A stretch of DNA of 64,000 nt from contig NZ_VFNP01000001.1 in the NCBI RefSeq assembly GCF_006715635.1, positions 2,604,001-2,668,000 of the forward strand. Direction: 5' to 3'. The notes beneath the pieces are model-generated. The model was given only the letters and a program-made list of their open reading frames with translations. It was not told where the DNA came from and made no database searches. Of this stretch, positions 27,834 through 34,876 are shown piece after piece; position 1 is the stretch's first letter; every line of letters begins with the position of its first letter. The DNA comes from Streptomyces sp. SLBN-118. GTDB taxonomy: Bacteria > Actinomycetota > Actinomycetes > Streptomycetales > Streptomycetaceae. A program made the translations under genes and the position numbers.

Positions 27834-27923
27834 CGCTCGCTCCTCATAGGCGGTCGGTGGGGTGGCGGACCACGGGGGACTTGTACCCACCGCCCCGGCC
27901 TTCCATTGCTCGGACGCGGCTCC

Positions 27924-29924
27924 TCATGGCGAGTCCACCGGTCCGGAGTCGTCGGCGGGCAGAGGGCGGCTCGGATCGTCGTAGAGCATGGCCACCCCTT
28001 CCGCCCAGTGCCTGCTGTTCCTCGATCCGCTGATGTCGTCCCTGATACGGCGCAGCCGGTCGGGAAGCTCAAGGGCCCCCGCGCTCTGGGCCAGCAACTG
28101 GGCAGCGCCCCGCTGCATCTCCTCGCAGAACTCCGAACAGCCGTGGTCGGGATGGCCGTCCGTGTGCCACAGGGCGATGCCGTGTCCCGCCTGCAGCGCC
28201 ATCCCGATGGCCCGCCGTCCGACGCCGCTGCCTGCGGGGCGGCACAGGACGGGCACGGCGGACGGCGGCATCTCCTCGAAGTGCCGGGGGCGCGGGACCT
28301 GCCGCTGCGGCGGCGTACGGGCCGCGGTCAGCGCTTCGGCGGCAAGCGCCGCCTCCCAGCGACGCTGCCAGACGGCGTCCGGTTTCCCTCGTCTCGCGAG
28401 ATCACGCAGCACCACCATCCGCCGCACGCCCACATACGCCGGATGGTGCAGCCGGGCCATCTCGGTGAGCTGCCAGCGGTGCACGGCCGTGTCGAAGTGA
28501 TCGACGGGCAGGGCGACTTCGAGGGGCGCCGGGGCACCGGGCGAGTCCACGGAGGCGAAAACCTCCTCCAGCGGGCCGCGCAGCCGCTGCACGATCCGCT
28601 CGGGCGGCACACCGTCGCCGGTCTGCTCCTCGTGCAGCGGCTCGTTCACGTCCTGGCCGTCGTCGACGCGGATCCGCCAGTAGAAGCGGGTCGGGCGGGC
28701 GTCGCAGACCGGCTCCATCTCGACGATCACGACCGCCGACCCGTCGCCGGGCCGCGGGTAGTGGACGACGATCCGGTCCTGCCCGTCGGCCGTGGGCTGA
28801 TGGACGAGTCCGGGCGGCAGCGTCGCCTGGGTGACCACGGTGTGCACGATGCGGGGCACGTCCTGGAGCCGCCGGGCCACCCAGTCGGCGAGCGGGACGG
28901 GGTCGCCGCCGCGGCTGCGCTCGTACTCGACGACGAGCTGGAGATAGTGGAGCGCGGCGATGGCGGCGACGGGCTGCCCCGCCTCGTACAGCAGGCCGTG
29001 CCCGTCGCGCCAGATGCGCGGCAGCAGCTGGCCCGGCGGCGCTGCGACGCCGCCGCGGGCCTTCTTGGCGAGTTCGACGACCGGCCGGATGGCGGCCGGG
29101 GGGCGCACGCCCGAGAGCAGAGACAGCGCCTCACGCCGGTCGCGGGGGCTCCAGTGGTCGCCGCCGGTGTGCACACCGGCGCCCGGGAGCTGGTGCTGGC
29201 GCTCTATCCAGTTGTGGCCCGTGACCTTCGGGGACTGGCCGTGCCAGCTGTCGTGCGCGGCCATGAGGGTCTGGTACGCGGGGCCGAAGCGGCGCAGCGC
29301 GGTGGCTGCGATGGCCATGCCGCCGTCCCGGCCGGTCCGCCGGGACTTCAGGATGCCGACGACGGCGCCGGTGTGGGCGTCGAGCACCGGTGATCCCGAA
29401 CCGCCCTTGGGGAATTCGGCCTCCGGCCGAAAGCGCATCCCGTAGTCGTCGTCGAAGCCGTTGATCCTGGCACCGGCCTTCCAGCGCACGGCCCGTCGGA
29501 CCTGTCGCACGGGGTCGTCCTCGGGCCGGTAGCCCTGGACGATCCCGCGGCCGCCGGGGTAGTCGGTGCGGTCGGTGAGCCAGACGCACTCGTGCTCGAC
29601 GCCGTCGTCGACGAGACGCACGAGGGCGAGGTCCTGCTCGAGGGGCACGCGCTGCTCGGCGCGCGGTTCGCCGTCGAGCAGCCAGCAGGCGAGCCGGGCA
29701 TCGAGCGGTTCGCCGTCGTTGACCTCGCTGCCACAGAGGCGGAAGGTCCTGGCCGGGTCGCCCTTGAGGTGGGGGGCGAGTACGTGGGCGCAGGTCAGGA
29801 CCCAGCCGGGGGCGACGAAGAAGCCGCTGCCCCACATGGGCGAGTCGTCCTGCCGGTGCGAGAAGTGGACGGTGGCCGCGCGGGTCAGGGCATCGATGAC
29901 GGAGTCGGAGTCGGGATCGTTCAT
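27924..29924 (-). CDS. Trypsin-like protease fused to VMAP-C-like domain
   Basis: 666 residues. The N-terminal 200 residues form an intracellular trypsin-fold protease with intact triad: His47 in LTCAHVL, Asp98 in EQDLALVRL, Ser176 in PKGGSGSPVLD. There is no signal peptide. A helical middle (about 255-320, RREALSLLSGVRPP) leads into a C-terminal region with LEVALPVDHFDTAVHRWQL, GVRRMVVLRDLARRG and VWQRRW, then RAIGMALQAGHGIALWHTDGHPDHG. This matches my recollection of the VMAP-C (vWA-MoxR-associated protein C-terminal) family. It likely is the effector protease and signalling hub of the system. Its ATG overlaps the stop of the preceding small gene (ATGA). Confidence 0.85.
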   Translation of the reverse strand: MNDPDSDSVIDALTRAATVHFSHRQDDSPMWGSGFFVAPGWVLTCAHVLAPHLKGDPARTFRLCGSEVNDGEPLDARLACWLLDGEPRAEQRVPLEQDLALVRLVDDGVEHECVWLTDRTDYPGGRGIVQGYRPEDDPVRQVRRAVRWKAGARINGFDDDYGMRFRPEAEFPKGGSGSPVLDAHTGAVVGILKSRRTGRDGGMAIAATALRRFGPAYQTLMAAHDSWHGQSPKVTGHNWIERQHQLPGAGVHTGGDHWSPRDRREALSLLSGVRPPAAIRPVVELAKKARGGVAAPPGQLLPRIWRDGHGLLYEAGQPVAAIAALHYLQLVVEYERSRGGDPVPLADWVARRLQDVPRIVHTVVTQATLPPGLVHQPTADGQDRIVVHYPRPGDGSAVVIVEMEPVCDARPTRFYWRIRVDDGQDVNEPLHEEQTGDGVPPERIVQRLRGPLEEVFASVDSPGAPAPLEVALPVDHFDTAVHRWQLTEMARLHHPAYVGVRRMVVLRDLARRGKPDAVWQRRWEAALAAEALTAARTPPQRQVPRPRHFEEMPPSAVPVLCRPAGSGVGRRAIGMALQAGHGIALWHTDGHPDHGCSEFCEEMQRGAAQLLAQSAGALELPDRLRRIRDDISGSRNSRHWAEGVAMLYDDPSRPLPADDSGPVDSP

Positions 29925-30352
29925 GCCGGGTCTGCGGGCGACTGAGGCGTGGGCCGGCCTGCCGGCCGGGCGGGCGGCTGGCCGGGCTGCTGACGGCTCG
30001 GCCGGGCGGTCGGCTGGTCGGTCGGCTGGTCCTTGAGCTGCCAGGTGAGGGTGACCTGGACGGACGCCTTGGCCTCCCCCGCCGCCAGGACGGCGAGGGC
30101 CACACCGGACTTGGCCGTGAGCTCGACTCCGAAGCTGACGCTCGCCTCGTCCGGCTTGGCGGCGGCCGCCGCATCAAGGACGGAGGCGCCGACCTCGGTG
30201 ATCAGCTGCTGGAGCTGCTGGACCTTCGCGGTGGCGTTCTCGACGAAACCGACGTCCTCGTCGTCCTCGCCGTATCCGCCGCCGTCGGTGGACAGCCGGG
30301 CGAGCACGACGGCTCCCCCGGGCAGCTCGATCCGCTGGACGCGTCCTGTCAC
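29921..30352 (-). CDS. Trypco1/CU044_2847-type small protein
   Basis: 143 residues, first gene of the unit. A compact domain (residues 1-108: VQRIELPGGAVVLARL, VGFVENATAKVQQLQQLITEVGASVLDAA, EASVSFGVELTAKSGVALAVLAAGEAKASVQVTLTW) fits the trypsin-co-occurring domain 1 fold that is repeatedly encoded next to conflict-system trypsins. A Pro/Gln/Arg/Thr-rich disordered tail follows, perhaps tethering it or serving as a protease target. It overlaps the protease gene by 4 bp. The family assignment is from pattern and context. Confidence 0.82.
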   Translation of the reverse strand: MTGRVQRIELPGGAVVLARLSTDGGGYGEDDEDVGFVENATAKVQQLQQLITEVGASVLDAAAAAKPDEASVSFGVELTAKSGVALAVLAAGEAKASVQVTLTWQLKDQPTDQPTARPSRQQPGQPPARPAGRPTPQSPADPA

Positions 30353-30509
30353 GGTTCCCCCCGTCGTAGCACGGCCAACTCACCCCAGTGTCACCGCACT
30401 TGGGCGCTGTGCGAATGGCGACGACGTTACTGGCCCGGACGGTTGCAGGGGAGGGGAGGAAGTCGCCGTAACCTGAGGAGGTAGACCCCGTCCGTACCAG
30501 GAGCATGTC

Positions 30510-30692
30510 TTGTACTTCACCGATCGCGGCATCGAGGAGCTGGAGAAGCGGCGCGGCGAGGAGGAGATCACTTTCGAGTGGCTCGCCGAGCAGCTGCGCA
30601 CGTTCGTCGACCTCAACCCGGACTTCGAGGTCCCGGTGGAACGCCTGGCCACATGGCTGGCGCGGCTGGACGACGAGGACGAGGACGAGTAG
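30510..30692 (+). CDS. DUF6104-family small protein
   Basis: 60 residues, TTG start at 30510 with AGGAG 6 bases upstream. MYFTDRGIEELEKRRGEEEI followed by a helical, acidic body ending in a DDEDEDE tail. It resembles a very conserved Streptomyces small protein (DUF6104) of unknown role. Helix-rich, cytosolic, no cysteines. It is divergent from the conflict-system unit, with a 157-bp shared upstream region. Confidence 0.85.
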   Translation: MYFTDRGIEELEKRRGEEEITFEWLAEQLRTFVDLNPDFEVPVERLATWLARLDDEDEDE

Positions 30693-31091
30693 GGGCCTGG
30701 ACCGACAGGTTCGGGACACTTCGTCGGCGTCTCGAGTGCCTGCGCCGAGCTGGGCGGATCGGGGGCGTGGCGCGCAAGAGCCGCTGGGCGCCCCAGGCGC
30801 AGCTCGGCGCGGAACTGCCTCGGCCCGGCCCCCGCGCGCCATCGGCCCGCCTCCGCTCCGCGGCCGTACACCCACGCCACGATCGAACGGGCCCCGCACA
30901 GCATCAGCCCGCCCGCGGATATCGCGCTAATGGCCCTTCCATCGGGCCCATCAGGTCGATTTGCCCCCTTATGGCCGTTAGACCCTGACGCGCTCGCTCA
31001 CCACCCCGCTTGACATCCCCTGGTCGCGATATATCGTATCTATCAAGAGACGCGATATGTTGCGTCACACCCGCCCCGGGAGGTCAGCACC
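30693..31091. other. Gene-free stretch before the DUF4097/PadR pair
   Basis: About 400 bp. The first 300 bp show nothing I can assign. The last 80 bp hold the promoter and operator listed at 31010-31066, and the GGGAGG ribosome site of the next gene. Confidence 0.5.
31010..31066 (+). promoter_or_regulatory. Promoter with overlapping palindromes, probable PadR operator
   Basis: TTGACA (31010-31015), 16-bp spacer, TATCGT (31032-31037). A perfect palindrome CGATATATCG (31027-31036) covers the -10 edge, and a second dyad GACGC-N8-GCGTC lies at 31049-31066, containing GCGATAT again. AT-rich palindromes are rare in this GC-rich sequence. Autoregulation by the PadR protein encoded two genes downstream is the likely reading. 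Confidence 0.65.
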
Positions 31092-31964
31092 ATGGCAGAG
31101 TCGACGTGGGAAGTCGCCGCCCCCAAGAAGCTCACCTTCGACGCCCCCGTGACGGCACTCAACGTGCGCCTGGTCAACGGAACGGTCAACGTCGTGGGCA
31201 CGGACGAAGGTTCCGCCCGCCTGGAGGTCTCCGAGATCGAGGGCCCCCCGCTGATCGTGACCCAGCAGGGCTCCACGCTCACCGTGGCGTACGAGGACCT
31301 GCCCTGGAAGGGCTTCCTCAAGTGGCTCGACCGCAAGGGCTGGCACCGCAGCGCGGTCGTCTCCCTCGCCGTCCCGACCGGTTCGGCGGTCGAGGTCGGC
31401 GTCGTCGGCGCGGCAGCCTTCGTATCCGGAATACAGGGCACGACGGCGATACGCGGGGTCAGTGGCGACACCACACTCGTCGGCGTCTCGGGCGCCGTCC
31501 GCGCGGACACCGTCTCCGGAAATCTGGAGGCTCAGTCCGTCACCGGCGATCTGCGCTACAACTCCGTCTCCGGCGATCTGACCGTGATCGAGGGCGCCGC
31601 AACCTCCGTACGGGCCGAATCGGTGAGCGGCGACATGGTCATCGACCTCACCGTGCTCGACGAGGAGGGGGCGGGCAAGCCCACCGACATCCGGCTGACC
31701 ACCGTCTCCGGCGAGGTCGCGATCCGGCTTCCGCACCCCGCGGACGCGCGCGTCGAGGCGAACACCGCGAGCGGAGCGGTCTCCAACGCCTTCGAGGACC
31801 TGCGGGTCAGCGGCCAGTGGGGCGCGAAGAAGATCACTGGAAGGCTGGGCGCGGGCACGGGGACGCTCAAGGCGACCACCGTGTCCGGCTCGATCGCGCT
31901 GCTGCGCCGGCCACCCGCGGAGGACGAACCGCACGACGCAGCCCCCACCGGAAAGGTGCTCTGA
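31092..31964 (+). CDS. DUF4097-family beta-repeat protein
   Basis: 290 residues, ATG with GGGAGG upstream. After an N-terminal strand set (ALNVRLVNGTVNVVGTD) the body is a ladder of beta-solenoid-like repeats: IRGVSGDTTL, VRADTVSGNLEAQSVTGDLRYNSVSGDLTV, VRAESVSGDMVI, RLTTVSGEVAI, and LKATTVSGSIALL. The recurring (T/S)VSG(D/N) motif is diagnostic of the DUF4097/adhesin-like family. No signal peptide, so cytosolic or membrane-associated. It is one base from the PadR gene, so the two are one operon; many actinomycetes carry this pair. Function unknown. Confidence 0.9.
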   Translation: MAESTWEVAAPKKLTFDAPVTALNVRLVNGTVNVVGTDEGSARLEVSEIEGPPLIVTQQGSTLTVAYEDLPWKGFLKWLDRKGWHRSAVVSLAVPTGSAVEVGVVGAAAFVSGIQGTTAIRGVSGDTTLVGVSGAVRADTVSGNLEAQSVTGDLRYNSVSGDLTVIEGAATSVRAESVSGDMVIDLTVLDEEGAGKPTDIRLTTVSGEVAIRLPHPADARVEANTASGAVSNAFEDLRVSGQWGAKKITGRLGAGTGTLKATTVSGSIALLRRPPAEDEPHDAAPTGKVL

Positions 31965-31965
31965 C

Positions 31966-32916
31966 ATGGCGCCCGTCTTCGCTCATGGCCGTCTGCGCCT
32001 GTATCTGCTGAAGCTCCTGGACGAGGCCCCGCGCCACGGCTACGAGGTCATCCGGCTGCTGGAGGAGCGCTTCCAGGGCCTGTACGCGCCGTCGGCAGGC
32101 ACGGTGTACCCGCGCCTGGCCAAGCTGGAGGCCGAGGGCCTGGTCACCCATGCCACCGAGGGAGGCCGCAAGGTCTACTCGATCACCGACGCAGGCCGGG
32201 AGGAACTGGCCGGGCGCAGCGGCGAGTTGGCGGATCTCGAACTGGAGATCCGCGAGTCGGTCTCCGAGCTGGCCGCGGAGATCCGCGACGACGTGCGCGG
32301 CGCGGCGGGCAAGCTGCGCAGCGAGATGCGCGCGGCGGCGTCGGAGACACGGACGACATCCGTCGGTGCGGAGGCGGACTGGAGCGACAAGGAGTCGTGG
32401 CGCGCGGCGAAGGAAGAGCTGCGGAAGGCGAAGCAGGAGTGGAAGGAGCAGGCACGGCGGGCGAAGGACGAGTCGCGCCGGGCCCGCGAGGACGCACAGC
32501 AAGCACGCCGCCAGGCGAAGGAGGCGCAGGAGACGGCCCGCAGGGAGATGCAGCGCATCGCCAAGCAGGTCCAGGACCAGGTGCAGGACCACTTCGCACG
32601 GGGTGACTGGCCGACGGGCGTACGGGAGGGCCTGTCCGAGCTGAGCACGCAGCTGGGTGGCCTGGCACGTGGCACGGCATGGCCCCCCTACGTCAAGCCG
32701 GACCCGGCGGGCGTGCCCCCGGAATGGGCGAAGGACGCTGCGGCGTCGGACGACCCGGCCCGGGACCTGGACCGCCTTCTGGACCGCTTCCGCGACGACA
32801 TCCGCGACGCGGCGAGGGACCACGGAGTCACGGCCGCCCAACTCGCGGAGGCCCGCCGCCACTTGTCAACGGCGGCGGCCCATATCGGCGCGCTGCTGCG
32901 GAAGCCGGAGGCGTAG
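31966..32916 (+). CDS. PadR-family regulator with long coiled-coil extension
   Basis: 316 residues. Residues 1-80 are the PadR winged HTH (LRLYLLKLLDEAPRHGYEVIRLLEERF, YAPSAGTVYPRLAKLEAEGLV). Instead of the short dimerisation helix, a charged Lys/Arg/Glu/Ala helix runs from about 85 to 210 (KEELRKAKQEWKEQARRAKDE), certainly a coiled coil. A C-terminal helical segment (DLDRLLDRFRDDIRDAARDHGV) ends with LSTAAAHIGALLR. The extension could link the regulator to another partner, perhaps the DUF4097 protein. It probably represses its own operon through the 31010-31066 region. Confidence 0.9.
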   Translation: MAPVFAHGRLRLYLLKLLDEAPRHGYEVIRLLEERFQGLYAPSAGTVYPRLAKLEAEGLVTHATEGGRKVYSITDAGREELAGRSGELADLELEIRESVSELAAEIRDDVRGAAGKLRSEMRAAASETRTTSVGAEADWSDKESWRAAKEELRKAKQEWKEQARRAKDESRRAREDAQQARRQAKEAQETARREMQRIAKQVQDQVQDHFARGDWPTGVREGLSELSTQLGGLARGTAWPPYVKPDPAGVPPEWAKDAAASDDPARDLDRLLDRFRDDIRDAARDHGVTAAQLAEARRHLSTAAAHIGALLRKPEA

Positions 32917-33131
32917 CCCGCGGCCGGCCCCTGCCGAGCAGGGGTCCAGGCAATCCCGGTGCGGCCACATCGGGGCTCGCGCCCCGGGCCGGGCCGCGGG
33001 GATTCGGGGTGCGGATGCGGGAGCTTGCCCGTGCCCCCTGTGTAGGGACGAGCCCGATGGACCCGGCGGCGCGAAGCTGCCGCCCTGGGGTGCGGGGGCG
33101 CCGGCCCCCACCGTCACCACCCCCCGGGGGC

Positions 33132-33150
33132 CTGGGGGCGAAGCCCCCAG
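33132..33150. terminator. Hairpin after the PadR gene
   Basis: CTGGGGGC-GAA-GCCCCCAG, a perfect 8-bp stem with 3-base loop in a G/C-rich 270-bp stretch (32917-33186) that otherwise shows no gene. It resembles the abundant short palindromes found between Streptomyces genes and lies between convergent genes. Confidence 0.6.
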
Positions 33151-33186
33151 TTTCGGGAAGGGGCGGGGTGGGGGAACCAAACCGCC

Positions 33187-33750
33187 TCACCCCGCCCGCG
33201 TCGCCCCACCCCCGAACACCGCCCGCTCCACCGCCTCATACGTCGCACCGTGCTCCGCCAGCACATCCGCCACCACCCCCGGCCGCGCCGTCAGCGCCAG
33301 GAGCAAGTGCTCGCCCCCGACGTGCCGGTCGCCCCGGCCCACCGCGATACGGAGCGACTTCACCAGCAGGTCCTTCGCCGAAGGGCTGAAGGCCCGGTGC
33401 CCCGACCACCGCCGCTTCGGCCTCCGGGCCACCTGCAGCGCGCCCGCCCCATGCGTCTCCTCGATCTTCGAGATGATCTCGTCGACGTCGATGCCGAGCC
33501 CGGCCAGCGCTGTTTCGTCCGCCCTGGACAGGCCCCCGCGCCGCCGTGCGTCCGCGAGCGCGTTCTCCACCGAGCCGCGGCGGTCGGCGATCCCGAGGCA
33601 CGCGAAGGCGAACGCCGTACGCGTGCCCTCCTGGTCGAGCATCGCCAGGAGCAGATGCTCCTCGGTGACGGAGTCCGCGCCTGCCCGTTCCGAGTGGTCT
33701 ACCGAGCCCGTGACGACTTCCCGGGCGTCCTTGGTGAAGCGCTCGAACAT
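33187..33750 (-). CDS. Orphan Clp N-domain protein
   Basis: 187 residues from the ATG at 33750 (GGGAGG upstream). Two Clp repeat (ClpA/C N-terminal) motifs: MFERFTKDAREVV...TEEHLLLAMLDQEGT and FSPSAKDLLVKSL...GGEHLLLALTARPGVVADVL. There is no AAA+ module, so this is a stand-alone Clp N-domain protein that might act as adaptor or substrate decoy for ClpC. Its ATG shares a base with the stop of the small HTH gene upstream (TGATG), so the two are coupled. Confidence 0.9.
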   Translation of the reverse strand: MFERFTKDAREVVTGSVDHSERAGADSVTEEHLLLAMLDQEGTRTAFAFACLGIADRRGSVENALADARRRGGLSRADETALAGLGIDVDEIISKIEETHGAGALQVARRPKRRWSGHRAFSPSAKDLLVKSLRIAVGRGDRHVGGEHLLLALTARPGVVADVLAEHGATYEAVERAVFGGGATRAG

Positions 33751-33959
33751 CACTGCCTCCCGTACTTCTTGTGTACGGCCTGCCGGCTGACGCCCAGTTC
33801 GGCCGCGATCTCCTGCCACGACCAGCCCTGATTGCGGGCACTGCGTACTTGTACGGCTTCAAGCTGCTCAAGGAGCCGCCGCAGCGCGGCGACGGCCCGC
33901 AGCCCGACCCGCGGGTCGCGGTCGCCCGCCCTCTCGGCGAGATCGGTTGCTTCGGTCAT
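33750..33959 (-). CDS. Small helix-turn-helix regulator coupled to the Clp N-domain gene
   Basis: 69 residues from the ATG at 33959. Helical N-terminus (RVGLRAVAALRRLLEQLEAVQVRSARNQG) and a C-terminal HTH (WSWQEIAAELGVSRQAVHKKYGRQ). The transcript may be leaderless: TTGACT, 17 bp, TAGGTT ends 7 bases before the ATG, and no ribosome site is visible. Two palindromes overlap this promoter, pointing to autoregulation. Confidence 0.85.
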   Translation of the reverse strand: MTEATDLAERAGDRDPRVGLRAVAALRRLLEQLEAVQVRSARNQGWSWQEIAAELGVSRQAVHKKYGRQ

Positions 33960-33962
33960 ACC

Positions 33963-34007
33963 TGTCAACCTACATTGACAGTTGTCCACAGTCAACCCAC
34001 GTTGACA
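33963..34007. promoter_or_regulatory. Twin TGTCAA...TTGACA palindromes in divergent promoter region
   Basis: Two 18-bp dyads, TGTCAACCTACATTGACA (33963-33980) and AGTCAACCCACGTTGACA (33990-34007), centres 27 bp apart. They overlap the probable minus-strand promoter and lie 24 bp before the plus-strand GTG. They are probably the operator of the small HTH regulator. Confidence 0.7.
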
Positions 34008-34030
34008 AGGCCTCGCCGTACCGTGGTTCT

Positions 34031-34876
34031 GTGATCGATTTCCGTACGTCCGCACCCGTGACCGGCAGCCTCGATGTCCAGTGGCACGCCGGCTGGCCCT
34101 CTCCCAAGCACGACCCCGCTCCGGAGATACAGGTGCATGCCTACTCCGAACACACCCTGGTCCTGCGGCAGAACAAGTCCGTGCACTTCGAAGCCCCATT
34201 CCTCTTCCTGCTGTTCGGGAACGAACGGGCGCTGCTGCTGGACACCGGCGCGACTGCGGACCCGGCGTACTTCCCCCTGCGCGCCACCGTCGACGCGCTG
34301 ATCGAGCAGTGGCTCACCCGCCGTCCCCGCCCGGGGTACGGACTGGTGGTCGCGCACACGCACGGCCACAGCGACCACATCGCGGGCGACCCACAGTTCG
34401 CGGACCGGCCGCACACCGAGGTCGTCGGGCCGTCGCTCGCCGAGGTGCGGGAGTTCTTCGGGCTGACGGACTGGCCCGAAGGCCGCGCCGAACTGGACCT
34501 CGGCGGGCGGCTGCTCGACCTGGTGCCCGGGCCCGGGCACCAGGAAGCCGCCGTCGTCTTCCACGACCGCCACACCGGCCTGCTGCTGACCGGCGACTCG
34601 CTCTACCCCGGCCGGCTGTACGTCCAGGACGCGGAGGCCTTCACCGCCACCGTCGACCGGCTGCTCGCCTTCTGCGAGACCCATCCGGTCACCCATGTCC
34701 TGGGCTGCCACATAGAGATGACGAGGACGCCGGACAAGGACTACCCCCGTGGCACGACGCATCAGCCGGACGAGCCTCCGCTCCAGCTGACGACCGCGCA
34801 TCTGCGGGGGCTGCGCGACGCCCTCGCAGAACGCAGGACCCACAGCGGGGACTTCATCGTGGTGTACCGGGACTGA
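34031..34876 (+). CDS. MBL-fold metallohydrolase
   Basis: 281 residues from the GTG at 34031. Metallo-beta-lactamase fold with the binuclear site HTHGHSDH, a later His in VPGPGHQE, Asp in LLLTGDSLYPGRLY and His in LGCHIEM, so the metal set is complete. No signal peptide, so it is cytosolic and probably a glyoxalase II-like or general hydrolase; the substrate is unknown. It is divergent from the HTH/Clp pair, sharing the twin-palindrome region. The 3' end overlaps the convergent GH5 gene by 23 bp. Confidence 0.88.
   Translation: MIDFRTSAPVTGSLDVQWHAGWPSPKHDPAPEIQVHAYSEHTLVLRQNKSVHFEAPFLFLLFGNERALLLDTGATADPAYFPLRATVDALIEQWLTRRPRPGYGLVVAHTHGHSDHIAGDPQFADRPHTEVVGPSLAEVREFFGLTDWPEGRAELDLGGRLLDLVPGPGHQEAAVVFHDRHTGLLLTGDSLYPGRLYVQDAEAFTATVDRLLAFCETHPVTHVLGCHIEMTRTPDKDYPRGTTHQPDEPPLQLTTAHLRGLRDALAERRTHSGDFIVVYRD

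Noticed and set aside
23558..29393. Long plus-strand frames across the conflict-system genes
   Set aside because: Shadows of the minus-strand genes; composition is typical of antisense frames in GC-rich DNA.
34002..34030. Plus-strand promoter for the MBL hydrolase using TTGACA at 34002
   Set aside because: No acceptable -10 at 16-18 bp; only the minus-strand promoter in this region is convincing.
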